Shown: positions 1 through 8,611 of the stretch, piece by piece
Layout of the letters: every line of letters begins with the position of its first letter
How positions within the stretch are numbered: the first letter of the stretch is position 1
Assembly: GCA_016703105.1 (NCBI GenBank)
Contig: JADJCS010000005.1
Span: 248,001-312,000, forward strand
DNA length: 64,000 nucleotides
Direction of reading: 5' to 3'
Source: Flavobacteriales bacterium
GTDB lineage: Bacteria > Bacteroidota > Bacteroidia > Flavobacteriales_F > PHOS-HE28
Program-made: the position numbers and the translations under genes
Notes under the pieces: generated by a model
The model's input: the letters and a program-made list of their open reading frames with translations, nothing else
The model's database searches: none
Told to the model about the DNA's origin: nothing

Positions 1-59
1 AAGGCTACACCTTACACGATCGCGTGATCCGTTACGCAAAAGTGGTGGTCGGCGAATGA
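1..59 (+). CDS. grpE: GrpE nucleotide exchange factor, C-terminal end (partial)
   Basis: Only the last 18 codons are inside the window. Read from base 3 they give [18 protein letters not shown] and then TGA. This is the typical GrpE C-terminal beta-wing end (GYxLxDRVIRxAKVxV). GrpE releases ADP from DnaK, and dnaJ follows 55 bases downstream on the same strand, the usual grpE-dnaJ order. The match is short but characteristic. Confidence 0.85.
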   Translation, partial: GYTLHDRVIRYAKVVVGE

Positions 60-114
60 TACCGCGATCGGACCGACGCTCCTGTACCGTCGACCCATTG
101 GGTCGACACTCCCT

Positions 115-1245
115 ATGAGCAAACGCGACCCGTACGAGATCCTGGGCGTTCAGAAGAACGCCAGTGCCGACGAGATCAAGAAGGCCTACCGCAAACAGGC
201 CATCAAGTTCCATCCGGACAAAAACCCGGGCGACAAGGCCGCCGAGGAGAAGTTCAAGGAAGCGGCTACCGCGTACGAGATCCTGAGCGATCCGGACAAG
301 AAGGCCAAATACGACCGATTCGGTCACAACGCACCGGGTGGCTTCGGGGGCGGAGGCTTCCACGGCGGCGGCATGAACATGGAGGACATCTTCTCCCAGT
401 TCGGCGACGTTTTCGGAGAAGCCTTCGGGGGTGGTGCCTTTGGCGGTTTCGGTGGCCGCTCGCGGGGGAACCGTGTGGTGAAGGGCAGCAACCTGCGTGT
501 GCGCATCAAGCTCACGTTGGAGGAGATCGCCTTGGGAGCCGAAAAGAAGATCAAGGTGACCAAGTTGGTGCGGGGCAAGGGCAGCGAGTACGGGGCCTGT
601 TCCACGTGCAAGGGCAGCGGCCAGGTGACGCGCGTGCAGAGCACCTTTCTAGGTGCGATGCAAACGGTGAGCACCTGTCCCACCTGCGGCGGTGTTGGCC
701 AGACCGCTAGCAAGCGCGCACCCGGCAGCGATGAGCACGGGTTGGTGCGCGAAGAGGTGGTGCTGCCGATCAAGATCCCCGCCGGTGTCGAAGAAGGCAT
801 GCAGCTCAATGTGAGCGGCATGGGCAATGAAGCTCCAGCAGGTGGTATACCAGGCGATCTGCTCGTTGTGATCGAAGAGGAACCGCACAACGAACTGCGC
901 CGCGAAGGCCATCACCTGCACCACGAAGCGTATGTGAGCATGCCCGACGCGGCCTTGGGAACGAGCATCGAAGTGCCGATCGTACAAGGCAAGGCGAAGG
1001 TGAAAGTGGAACCCGGCACACAGAGCGGCACCACCTTGCGCCTGCGCGGCAAAGGCCTGCCCGATGTACACGGCCGCGGCCACGGGGACCTGCTCGTGCA
1101 TCTTATGGTGTGGACCCCCACCGACCTGAACAAGACCGATCGCGAAACGCTGGAGAAACTGCGCCACAGTCCCGGCTTCGCACCCAAGCCCACCGCGAAG
1201 GACAAAGGCTTCTTCGAGCGCGTCCGGGAGATGTTCGGGAATTGA
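115..1245 (+). CDS. dnaJ: Chaperone protein DnaJ (Hsp40), reduced zinc-finger domain
   Basis: Co-chaperone that delivers unfolded clients to DnaK and stimulates its ATPase. The J domain is at residues 1-70 with the HPD motif at 33-35, followed by a Gly/Phe-rich linker (about 75-120) and then the beta-sandwich substrate-binding domains. A classical DnaJ has four CxxCxGxG motifs. Here only two are visible, at C162/C165 (CSTCKGSG) and C188/C191 (CPTCGGVG). By position these are motifs 2 and 3, which form zinc centre II. Motifs 1 and 4 are replaced by GKGSEYG-like and APGSDEHG sequences without cysteines. Length is normal for the family (376 aa). Cotranscription with grpE is likely. Confidence 0.95.
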   Translation: MSKRDPYEILGVQKNASADEIKKAYRKQAIKFHPDKNPGDKAAEEKFKEAATAYEILSDPDKKAKYDRFGHNAPGGFGGGGFHGGGMNMEDIFSQFGDVFGEAFGGGAFGGFGGRSRGNRVVKGSNLRVRIKLTLEEIALGAEKKIKVTKLVRGKGSEYGACSTCKGSGQVTRVQSTFLGAMQTVSTCPTCGGVGQTASKRAPGSDEHGLVREEVVLPIKIPAGVEEGMQLNVSGMGNEAPAGGIPGDLLVVIEEEPHNELRREGHHLHHEAYVSMPDAALGTSIEVPIVQGKAKVKVEPGTQSGTTLRLRGKGLPDVHGRGHGDLLVHLMVWTPTDLNKTDRETLEKLRHSPGFAPKPTAKDKGFFERVREMFGN

Positions 1246-1300
1246 TCCTTGTTCTAAGCGGCACAGGGCGCAGCAACGTTCCATCATTTCGCGCGTTGGC

Positions 1301-1308
1301 TACATTGG
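1301..1308 (+). promoter_or_regulatory. Possible -7 box for the membrane-protein pair
   Basis: TACATTGG differs by one base from the TAnnTTTG consensus and lies 14 nt before the ATG at 1323. It is the reason I prefer that start over the longer frame reaching back into dnaJ. Confidence 0.3.
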
Positions 1309-1322
1309 TCTCCACCGCGACC

Positions 1323-1919
1323 ATGCTGCCCGCTCAACGTCCACCCGGTCAAAGACGGTCATCTCCACGATCGCCAGAGGAAGAAGGCCCTTGGGGTCGG
1401 TTCCATTGGAGTTGGTTGGTCCCCATCTGGTTCCTCTGCCTAGCTGCGGTGTACATCCTGGCACTCCCCACCTTGCTCACCGTGGACGGTTGGCTGCGGA
1501 TGATCGGTGCGATCGTGGGGATCACCGCTTTCGTTCTCCTCCTTCTGGATCGCAAGTACAAGTTCGGCCCTTGGGCTTCTGCGATGATCGGTCTCTTCGG
1601 GGTGCTTCCGCTCGCGGTGATGCTGCTCCTGACGACCAATCGCATGTTCGGGACGGAGCATGAAGAAAGGTATCGTATCACAGGCATCGAGCGAAGAGCC
1701 GAGTTGAGCGGTTTGTTGCTGCATCTCGAGAACGGCGCTTACGCGGACTTCCCGCGCCGTATGCGTATCGCGCCCCGCGATGGAGAGGTGTGGTACGCGA
1801 GCGAGATACACTATCGGATCCACAACGGTTTGCTGGGTATCCCGGTCATCCTTGAGCAAGAACTTCTCCCCTCGGCGGACCATACCCTGCTTCCTGAAGT
1901 GCCTCGCGCCCGGCCATGA
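1323..1919 (+). CDS. Uncharacterised membrane protein, three predicted TM segments
   Basis: 198 aa, family not recognised. After a charged N-terminus (about 25 residues) come three hydrophobic stretches at about residues 30-52, 58-75 and 82-100, then a soluble C-terminal half of about 95 residues rich in charged residues. The frame is open back into dnaJ (1110), but the ATG at 1323 avoids that overlap and has a promoter-like box before it. The stop overlaps the ATG of the next gene (ATGA at 1916-1919), so the two are translationally coupled and probably act together. Confidence 0.7.
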   Translation: MLPAQRPPGQRRSSPRSPEEEGPWGRFHWSWLVPIWFLCLAAVYILALPTLLTVDGWLRMIGAIVGITAFVLLLLDRKYKFGPWASAMIGLFGVLPLAVMLLLTTNRMFGTEHEERYRITGIERRAELSGLLLHLENGAYADFPRRMRIAPRDGEVWYASEIHYRIHNGLLGIPVILEQELLPSADHTLLPEVPRARP

Positions 1920-3178
1920 GCGGATCGCTTCTTCGCTTTCTCGCGCCCATGATCGGGGTCCTGCTCTTCGCCACCGCGTGGCTGGTGCATCGCGAACGGC
2001 TTGACATCTTCTTGGGCATCCGCACGGACAGTTTGGGCTACTATCAATTCCTACCTGCGGCATTTCTCGCTGGTGACCTGCGCGGACTTCCGTGGGTGCA
2101 TGTGCTGGAGGATGGCTCGCGCCTCAGCCTGTTCACGATCGGAGTGGCCTTGCTGCAACTCCCCTTCTTCCTGCTCGGCCATGTCTGCGCCTGGATCGCC
2201 GGGGCAGCGCGGGATGGATACTCCGCTCCCTACGCGGTCGCGCAACTCCTTGGTACGGCGACCTACGTTGCGCTCGGTGCGCATGCCATTTTACGGCTCC
2301 TGCTCCGTTCCACCGACCGGGTCGCGGCATTGCTCGCTGTGCTGCTCCTTGTCTTCGCCACCAACCTCTTCTACTATGCCGTGCATGAGCCCGGGATGTC
2401 CCATGCGTACGCGTTCGCAATGACGGCCTTCGTGTTGCTCATCACCGAAGAACAGCGAACGTATTGGACCACGCGTGGACACATCCTCCTATGCACCGTT
2501 GGTGCATTGCTCATCCTTGTGCGACCCTTGCATGCGGTGTTCTTTCTTGTACCGCTGCTCTGGCGCACGCGGAATACGGAGGAGATCATGGAGCGAGCAC
2601 GCTGGTGGTGGCGGACGCCATGGGCGACCGGTGTGGGGATGGCTATCGCCGCCTTGTTCCTTCTTCCCCAGTTGCTCTATTGGAAGATGATCACCGGAAA
2701 GTGGGTCCTGTTCACATACGGCACCAAAGGAGAGGGATTTGACTGGAGCGCCCCGCATCTCTGGGATGTGCTGTTCAGCCACCAGAACGGCTGGTTGATC
2801 TATACCCCGCTGATGATCTTCGCGTTGAGCGCGTTGGTGGTCCAGGGTCGTACACAAGGGTCCGGCGCACGCACCGCGCTTGTGCTCTGGGGGATCAGCT
2901 GGTATGTATACTCATGCTGGTGGGCTTGGTGGCTGGGTGCGGCGTATGGGTTCCGTGGGTTCGTGGACCACTTGTCGCTCTTCGCTCTGCCTCTTGCACT
3001 TCTTCTCGGTCGGGTGATCCATGCCCAGACACCGATCCGCGTGGGGTCGCTCGTTCTGGCCGCCTTTCTGACCTTCTTGAACCTGCGCATGGCCGCGCTC
3101 TATGCCGCACCGTGGGATGGGCCGGATTGGACTTGGGCCAGATTGGCCGCTATTTGGAGGGAGGCACTGTTCTTGTGA
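1916..3178 (+). CDS. Polytopic membrane protein, GT-C glycosyltransferase-like
   Basis: 420 aa with roughly ten hydrophobic segments and short loops. A loop after the first TM segment carries RTDSLGYYQFLPAA, and later loops have HEPGMSHAYAF and WWLGAAYGFRGFVD. This layout, with an acidic residue in the first outer loop and aromatic loops later, resembles dolichyl-phosphate-mannose/ArnT-type GT-C membrane glycosyltransferases. I see no diagnostic motif that proves it. It is coupled to the preceding small membrane protein by a 4-base overlap. The sugar donor, acceptor and pathway cannot be inferred. Confidence 0.65.
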   Translation: MSGSLLRFLAPMIGVLLFATAWLVHRERLDIFLGIRTDSLGYYQFLPAAFLAGDLRGLPWVHVLEDGSRLSLFTIGVALLQLPFFLLGHVCAWIAGAARDGYSAPYAVAQLLGTATYVALGAHAILRLLLRSTDRVAALLAVLLLVFATNLFYYAVHEPGMSHAYAFAMTAFVLLITEEQRTYWTTRGHILLCTVGALLILVRPLHAVFFLVPLLWRTRNTEEIMERARWWWRTPWATGVGMAIAALFLLPQLLYWKMITGKWVLFTYGTKGEGFDWSAPHLWDVLFSHQNGWLIYTPLMIFALSALVVQGRTQGSGARTALVLWGISWYVYSCWWAWWLGAAYGFRGFVDHLSLFALPLALLLGRVIHAQTPIRVGSLVLAAFLTFLNLRMAALYAAPWDGPDWTWARLAAIWREALFL

Positions 3179-3202
3179 TCCATGGAAAGCACACGCTCTG
3201 CA

Positions 3203-3210
3203 TAATTTCG
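3203..3210 (+). promoter_or_regulatory. -7 promoter box for the desaturase
   Basis: TAATTTCG matches the Bacteroidota TAnnTTTG/TAnnTTCG box and lies 31 nt upstream of the ATG at 3242. Confidence 0.45.
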
Positions 3211-3241
3211 CGCCGCACCACAACGTGCGGCGCTCCCGATC

Positions 3242-3985
3242 ATGACCGCCATCCTCGTCTTCTTCGTTCTGCACTGGTATCTCAGTCTGTTCGTTCAGAC
3301 CTTCTACCTGCACCGGTACGCAGCGCATGGCATGTTCACCATGAGCTCTTTCTGGGAGAAAGTGTTCCATGTGCTCACCTTCATCGCGCAAGGCAGCAGC
3401 TACCTAAGCCCCTATGCCTATGGTGTTCTTCACCGCCTGCACCATGCGTACGCCGATACCGAGAACGACCCGCATTCGCCCAAGTACGATCCCAGCTTGT
3501 TCAGCATGATGTGGCGCACCAAAACCGTGTATCACAACATCTTCTACCGCAAGATGGACCTCGAGGAACGCTTCACGAAGGGCGTGCCTAGCTGGCCCGC
3601 TATGGAGAACTTCGCGGATACCTGGCCTTCGCGCATCGCGTGGATGGCACTGTACACCACCTTCTACGTCGCGTTCGCACCCTCCTACTGGTGGTTCCTA
3701 TTGTTACCGTTGCACTTTGTGATGGGGCCGTTGCACGGCGCCATCATCAACTGGTACGCGCACAAGTACGGCTACCGTAATTACGAGGTGAAGGATACGA
3801 GCCGCAATATGCTTCCGGTGGAACTGGTGGTGATGGGCGAAGGCCTGCACAACAACCACCATGCGAACAGCGCACGCGCCAACTTCGCCATCAAATGGTG
3901 GGAGTTCGATCCCACCTGGCCGATCATCCGCGCATTGCACGCGCTGCGCGTGATCCGCCTGACGCCTGCGGCCTTACGCGCCTGA
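3242..3985 (+). CDS. Membrane fatty-acid (acyl-lipid/acyl-CoA) desaturase
   Basis: 247 aa di-iron membrane desaturase that introduces a double bond into long acyl chains. The three histidine boxes are all present: HRYAAH at 24-29 (HX4H), HRLHH at 64-68 and HNNHH at 203-207 (HX2HH). Hydrophobic segments flank the first box and lie at about 140-165. The protein is at the short end of the delta-9 desaturase family and has no fused cytochrome b5. It is monocistronic, and its 3' end overlaps the convergent gluQ stop by 12 bases. Regiospecificity cannot be told from sequence alone. Confidence 0.93.
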   Translation: MTAILVFFVLHWYLSLFVQTFYLHRYAAHGMFTMSSFWEKVFHVLTFIAQGSSYLSPYAYGVLHRLHHAYADTENDPHSPKYDPSLFSMMWRTKTVYHNIFYRKMDLEERFTKGVPSWPAMENFADTWPSRIAWMALYTTFYVAFAPSYWWFLLLPLHFVMGPLHGAIINWYAHKYGYRNYEVKDTSRNMLPVELVVMGEGLHNNHHANSARANFAIKWWEFDPTWPIIRALHALRVIRLTPAALRA

Positions 3986-4891
3986 TCCAGCCTTGCCTTC
4001 GATCCTCGTGAGCATGGCCTTGGCCATCGCGCGCAGTTCGACAGGATCCGCTCCTCGGCCGCGCATCGCGCGGATCGAAAGCGCCCCTTCCGATTTGGAA
4101 AGCTTGTTCCCGGCCTGGTCCTGGAGCAACGGATGATGCACGAAGCGAACCTCCTGGAACGGCGTCATACCCAACAAACCGGCGAGGTACACCTGGCAAA
4201 CGGTGGAGGGCCACAAGTCCTGCCCACGCACAATGAAGGTGATCCCTTGGTCCACGTCATCGGCCAATGAGGCCAATTGATACGCTGGTCGGGCGGACGA
4301 ACCATTGGTGGCTCGCTGCCGAAGGACCGGGTCTGGCATCACCGCGAAGAGATCCGCGCTGATATCCGTGCCGAACAGCGAGCGCACGACAACGCGGCGA
4401 TCCTCTGGAACGCGCAAGCGCCAGGCGGCCTGGGGATCGTCCAGGTCCCCGGTCCGATCACGACATCGACAGGTGGAGCGTCCCTCGTGCCGGAGCAGTT
4501 CACGGCCGCGGCGCGAGCAGGTACAGCCATAGAGATGACCTCCAGCGCGAAGGGCCTCGGCAAGTTCCTGGTAGCGCGCGAGGCGAAGTTGTTGCGACCA
4601 GTTCCGAAAATGCGAAGTAGGATCTTGCGGACCTTGGTCCGGCTTGATCCACAACCAAGCCAGGGTTTCGAAAATGTCCTCCAGATACTCCGGCCGCACC
4701 CTTTCAGCGTCCAGATCGTCGATGCGCAACAGCACAGTGGCCCCCGCTTCGCGCGCGATGTGGTGGGTGATCAGGAAATTCAGGGCGTTCCCTGCATGCA
4801 GGTAGCCGCTCGGGGTGGGCGCGATCCGGGTGCGCCCTCCTGGGGGAGAGCGGAACTCTCCCAAGTGCGAGGGCTGTGGACCTCCGATCAT
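3974..4891 (-). CDS. gluQ: Glutamyl-Q tRNA(Asp) synthetase
   Basis: 305 aa GluRS paralogue lacking the anticodon-binding domain. It glutamylates queuosine at position 34 of tRNA-Asp. Motifs: RIAPTPSGYLHAGN near the N-terminus (a HIGH variant, HAGN), a Cys cluster GCTCSRRG...CRCRDR, and the KLSKS loop close to the C-terminus. The frame stays open upstream through both tRNA genes, so the real start must be the ATG at 4891, just outside tRNA-Leu. That leaves 10 bases to the tRNA 3' end, so the mRNA is probably made from the tRNA-Leu promoter. Confidence 0.92.
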   Translation of the reverse strand: MIGGPQPSHLGEFRSPPGGRTRIAPTPSGYLHAGNALNFLITHHIAREAGATVLLRIDDLDAERVRPEYLEDIFETLAWLWIKPDQGPQDPTSHFRNWSQQLRLARYQELAEALRAGGHLYGCTCSRRGRELLRHEGRSTCRCRDRTGDLDDPQAAWRLRVPEDRRVVVRSLFGTDISADLFAVMPDPVLRQRATNGSSARPAYQLASLADDVDQGITFIVRGQDLWPSTVCQVYLAGLLGMTPFQEVRFVHHPLLQDQAGNKLSKSEGALSIRAMRGRGADPVELRAMAKAMLTRIEGKAGSGA

Positions 4892-4901
4892 ACCTGCAAC
4901 C

Positions 4902-4989
4902 TGGTGCCCGGGGCGGGACTTGAACCCGCAAGGCCCTTGCGGACCAAGGGATTTTAAGTCCCTCGTGTATACCATTCCACCACCCGGGC
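4902..4989 (-). tRNA. tRNA-Leu(UAA)
   Basis: 88 nt including an encoded CCA. The acceptor stem GCCCGGG pairs with CCCGGGC, the discriminator is A, the anticodon loop is CTTAAAA (anticodon TAA), and there is a long variable arm (TTGGTCCGCAAGGGCC) as expected for a type II tRNA. The T arm has GTTCAAGTC. Confidence 0.95.
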
Positions 4990-5027
4990 CTCCTCCGCCG
5001 CATCTCGCGAAGCGCGGAAGGACCGTC

Positions 5028-5035
5028 CGAAAATA
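5028..5035 (-). promoter_or_regulatory. -7 promoter box for tRNA-Leu(UAA)-gluQ
   Basis: On the minus strand TATTTTCG lies 2 nt after the terminator hairpin of tRNA-Gly and 38 nt before the tRNA-Leu 5' end. Confidence 0.45.
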
Positions 5036-5037
5036 GC

Positions 5038-5060
5038 GATGCCTCCTTGGGGGAGGCATC
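5038..5060 (-). terminator. Hairpin terminator downstream of tRNA-Gly
   Basis: Perfect 9-bp stem GATGCCTCC/GGAGGCATC with a 5-nt loop, starting one base after the tRNA-Gly CCA and followed on the minus strand by GCTATTTTCG. Confidence 0.55.
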
Positions 5061-5061
5061 C

Positions 5062-5137
<76 letters not shown>

Positions 5138-5148
5138 TTAAGAGGCTG

Positions 5149-5156
5149 CAAATATA
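5149..5156 (-). promoter_or_regulatory. -7 promoter box for tRNA-Gly
   Basis: Perfect TATATTTG on the minus strand, 11 nt before the tRNA 5' end. A TTG that could be the -33 element starts 22 nt upstream of the box. Confidence 0.6.
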
Positions 5157-5186
5157 GCAGCGGCCCCGGTTCTGGCAACGAGGCCC

Positions 5187-7832
5187 TCACGCCTTGTGCA
5201 ACGCTGGCTTCCGCCCGGTGGCCATCCGCTTGATCTCGTTGAGTTTCAGCAGGGCTTCCACCGGGGTGAGGGTGTCGATGTCGATACGCTCGAGTTGCTC
5301 CCGGATACCCACCAGCGCGGGGTCGTCCAACTGAAAAAAGCTGAGCTGGGGCTCCCGGCCCAGCCCCACGGTGGAAGCACGCTGGGCTACTGGCAAAGCG
5401 TCCTCGCCCAAGTCGCCCGCGTGGCTTTGCTCTAGGTGGGCCAGCACCTTTTCGGCCCGTTCCACCACGCTTCGGGGCATGCCCGCCATGCGCGCTACAT
5501 GGATCCCGAAGCTGCGGTCGCTTCCCCCGGGCACCAGCTTCCGCAAGAACAGCACGCGCCCATCCACCTCCCGCACCGCCACGTTGGCGTTGCGGATCCG
5601 CGGGAAAGTGGCCTCCATTTCGTTCAACTCGTGGTAGTGCGTGGCGAAGAGCGTGCGGGGACGCCCCGGGTGATCGTGCAGGTGTTCGGCGATCGCCCAT
5701 GCGATGGAGATGCCATCATAGGTGCTCGTGCCCCGGCCGATCTCGTCCAGTACCACCAGGCTGCGCGCGCTCAAGTTGTTCAAGATGCTCGCGGTCTCGT
5801 TCATCTCCACCATGAAGGTGCTCTCCCCCGTGCTCAGATTGTCCGAGGCTCCCACCCTGGTGAAGATGCGGTCCACCACGCCGATGCGGGCGGACGAGGC
5901 CGGAACGAAGCTCCCCGCCTGGGCCATGAGCACGATCAGGGCCGTCTGCCGAAGAAGCGCGGATTTTCCGCTCATGTTCGGGCCGGTGATCATCACGATC
6001 TGACGCTCCTCTGGATCCAGCAACAGATCGTTGGCCACGTAGGGCTCCCCGGGTGGCAACCGCTGCTCGATCACTGGATGGCGCGCATCGCGCAGATCGA
6101 TGGCATGGCCGTCATCGAACACCGGGCGCACGTAACCCCAGCGCAACGCATTGATGGCGAAGCTCCGGAGCACATCCAGTTCGGCGATGGCGGAGGCCGT
6201 GGCCTGCACCCCTGCTATGCGATCGCATACCTGCTGTACCAACCCTCCGAAGAGTTCCTCCTCCAGTGCGAGGATCCTTTCCTCGGCGCCTAGGATGCGC
6301 TCTTCCAAGGCCTTCAATTCCTCGGTGATGTAACGTTCAGCGCCGACCAGGGTCTGCTTCCGCACCCACTCCGCCGGCACCTTGTTCTTGTGCGTGTTGC
6401 GTACTTCGAGGTAGTACCCGAAAACACTGTTGTATCCGACCTTCAGCGAAGGAATGCCCGTGCGCTCGCTCTCGCGTTGTTGTGCTTCCAGCAGCAGGTC
6501 CTTCGCATGGCTGGCCACATGGCGGAGCTCGTCGAGTTCCGGAGAAATACCGGGCAGGATGACACCCCCTTTCTGGACCTGGGCCGGCGGGTCGACGGCC
6601 AGGGTGCGGCGTATGGCCTCCGCCAGCGTCCGATCGGGCCGTATCGCCCCGGCCAAAGCGTGAAGCGCTTTGGTCCCTGGCCGCAGATCATCCGCGATCC
6701 GTTCGGCCGCTTCCAAAGCCGCTCTCACTTGTTGGAGTTCCCGCGGATTGATCCTCCCGGCCGCCGCTTTCCCTCCGAGCCGCTCCAGATCGCCGATCGC
6801 GGAGAGATGCTGGCCCAGCGCATCGACGAGGGCACCTTCGCTCACGAGGGCTGAAACCGCGTCCAAACGCCCATCGATCGCGGTTCGATCGACCAGCGGA
6901 AAAGTGAGCCAGCGTCGCAAGGTGCGCGCACCCATCGGTGTGACGCAATGGTCCAGCACCTCCAGAAGCGTGCGGGCCCCGTCGCTCACCGGCAGCACCA
7001 CTTCCAGATTGCGCAACGTGAACCGGTCCAGACCCAGGTGGGCCCTGGGTTGCAGGCGCGCGATGCGCGTGATATGCGCCAGACGCTCATGGCGCGTATC
7101 GCCGAGGTAGTGCAGTACCGCCCCGGCAGCGCATTGGCCGAGCGGAAGGTCCTCGATACCGAACCCCTTCAAGCTCACGGTGCTGAATTGCCGCAGCAAT
7201 CGTTCCCGTGTGAGATCATTCGTAAAAACCCAATCTTCCAGTCCATAGGTGTACTGCCCCGTGATGAGGCCCGCCACCAGAGGATCCTCCTCCCCCTTGG
7301 CATAGAGCAGTTCGCTGGGGCCAAAACCTTCCATCCACTGCGCCACACCCTCCCGCCCTTCCTCGCCCACCAGGAACTCCCCGGTGGTGACGTCCAGAAA
7401 GGCCAGACCGTACCGTCCCGCGCGGTAACAGATCGCCGCGAGCCAATTGTTGTTCCGGTGATCCACGACACGATCGCTGAACGATACGCCGGGCGTGACC
7501 ACTTCCGTGACCCCACGTTCCACGATGGACTTGGCCAACTTGGGATCCTCCAACTGATCGCAGACCGCTACTCGATGCCCCGCGCGGACCAATTTGGGCA
7601 GGTAGGTATCCAGGGCATGGTACGGGAAACCTGCCAGGGCCACTTCACCGGCCGCGCCGTTGTTGCGTTTGGTGAGGGTGATCCCGAGGATCTGCGCGGT
7701 CCGAACAGCGTCGGCGGCGAAGGTCTCGTAGAAATCGCCCACACGGAAGAGCAGCAAGGCGTCGGGGTATTGCCCCTTGATCCGCTGATACTGCTGCATC
7801 AGCGGTGTTTCGCTCCGTACGCCTTTGGCCAT
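5187..7832 (-). CDS. mutS: DNA mismatch repair ATPase MutS
   Basis: 881 aa, normal MutS1 length. It recognises mismatches and, with MutL, starts repair. The N-terminal mismatch-binding domain carries the FRVGDFYETF sequence with the Phe-x-Glu wedge (about residues 29-38). The clamp and lever regions follow. The ATPase has a Walker A GPNMSGKS at 617-624, the signature region GASDNLSTGESTFMVEM, Walker B LVVLDEIGRGTSTYDG and the TLFATHYHEL motif. The reading frame is intact over 2.6 kb, which contrasts with broken genes elsewhere in the window. It is divergent from the TrmH-type methyltransferase, and the tRNA-Gly gene follows about 50 bases after the stop. Confidence 0.97.
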   Translation of the reverse strand: MAKGVRSETPLMQQYQRIKGQYPDALLLFRVGDFYETFAADAVRTAQILGITLTKRNNGAAGEVALAGFPYHALDTYLPKLVRAGHRVAVCDQLEDPKLAKSIVERGVTEVVTPGVSFSDRVVDHRNNNWLAAICYRAGRYGLAFLDVTTGEFLVGEEGREGVAQWMEGFGPSELLYAKGEEDPLVAGLITGQYTYGLEDWVFTNDLTRERLLRQFSTVSLKGFGIEDLPLGQCAAGAVLHYLGDTRHERLAHITRIARLQPRAHLGLDRFTLRNLEVVLPVSDGARTLLEVLDHCVTPMGARTLRRWLTFPLVDRTAIDGRLDAVSALVSEGALVDALGQHLSAIGDLERLGGKAAAGRINPRELQQVRAALEAAERIADDLRPGTKALHALAGAIRPDRTLAEAIRRTLAVDPPAQVQKGGVILPGISPELDELRHVASHAKDLLLEAQQRESERTGIPSLKVGYNSVFGYYLEVRNTHKNKVPAEWVRKQTLVGAERYITEELKALEERILGAEERILALEEELFGGLVQQVCDRIAGVQATASAIAELDVLRSFAINALRWGYVRPVFDDGHAIDLRDARHPVIEQRLPPGEPYVANDLLLDPEERQIVMITGPNMSGKSALLRQTALIVLMAQAGSFVPASSARIGVVDRIFTRVGASDNLSTGESTFMVEMNETASILNNLSARSLVVLDEIGRGTSTYDGISIAWAIAEHLHDHPGRPRTLFATHYHELNEMEATFPRIRNANVAVREVDGRVLFLRKLVPGGSDRSFGIHVARMAGMPRSVVERAEKVLAHLEQSHAGDLGEDALPVAQRASTVGLGREPQLSFFQLDDPALVGIREQLERIDIDTLTPVEALLKLNEIKRMATGRKPALHKA

Positions 7833-7851
7833 CTGCCGTCACTGGCCGTTC

Positions 7852-7859
7852 TATTTTCG
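7852..7859 (+). promoter_or_regulatory. -7 promoter box for the TrmH-family gene
   Basis: TATTTTCG on the plus strand in the mutS/trmH divergent region, 74 nt before the ATG at 7934. Confidence 0.4.
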
Positions 7860-7933
7860 CCAGTCTGGAAAGGTAAGCTCCACCCTGCGGCCGATCGCTC
7901 CTGAACCACTCCCTTTTTCCACACCCTCTCCCC

Positions 7934-8467
7934 ATGCCCACCGGCGACCGAAAATTGACCATGGAGGAACTCGGCCGGGTAAGCCCGACAGCCTATGCCC
8001 AGATGGGCCGGAGACCAATCCGGGTGGTGCTGGAAGATGTCCGAAGCCGCCACAACGTGGGTTCCATCTTCCGGACGTCTGACGCTTTCGGGGTCGAAGA
8101 GCTCGTTTTGTGCGGGTTCACCCCGGTACCGCCGCATCGCGAGATCGAAAAGACCGCTTTAGGGGCCACCCTGAGCGTGCCGTGGACCCACGCACCCGAT
8201 GCCGCGACGACCGTAGGTGCGTTGAAGGAAGCGGGATACCGTGTGCTCGCAGTGGAGCAAACCCTTCATGCCGTGCCGCTCGAGCAGGTATCTCCTTCGG
8301 AGAATATGCCCCTCGCCTTGGTCTTCGGCAATGAGCTGAACGGGGTTAGCGACGGGGTGATCGCTGCTTGCGACGGCTGCCTGGTGATCCCGCAGCACGG
8401 CTCCAAGCATTCCCTGAACGTGAGCGTGTGTGCCGGCATCGTTCTCTGGTGGCTTGCCGGGCGGTGA
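7934..8467 (+). CDS. SpoU/TrmH-family RNA 2'-O-methyltransferase
   Basis: 177 aa SPOUT-fold methyltransferase. The three SpoU motifs are visible: VRSRHNVGSIFRTSDAFGVEELVLCG (motif 1), LALVFGNELNGVSDGVI (motif 2) and VIPQHGSKHSLNVSVCAGI (motif 3, the knot that binds SAM). It lacks the extra N-terminal RNA-binding domain of RlmB-type enzymes, so it is closer to short TrmH/TrmL-like proteins. The target could be tRNA or rRNA and is not determinable here. It is monocistronic. Confidence 0.9.
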   Translation: MPTGDRKLTMEELGRVSPTAYAQMGRRPIRVVLEDVRSRHNVGSIFRTSDAFGVEELVLCGFTPVPPHREIEKTALGATLSVPWTHAPDAATTVGALKEAGYRVLAVEQTLHAVPLEQVSPSENMPLALVFGNELNGVSDGVIAACDGCLVIPQHGSKHSLNVSVCAGIVLWWLAGR

Positions 8468-8582
8468 TCCAAGCCGGATAACCCAAGTTCGCCGAGCCCG
8501 TATGAAGGCCACCGTTCGACGGTCAACACGTCCATGAGGATAGGAACTGAACCCTTGGGGCATGTTTTTCCGCTCGAAGGGG

Positions 8583-8590
8583 TACATTTG
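8583..8590 (+). promoter_or_regulatory. -7 promoter box for the DUF6089 gene
   Basis: Perfect TACATTTG, 21 nt before the ATG at 8612. It decides that start over the longer open frame (8534). Confidence 0.6.
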
Positions 8591-8611
8591 GGAAGAACCG
8601 TGCTTCGCTGC

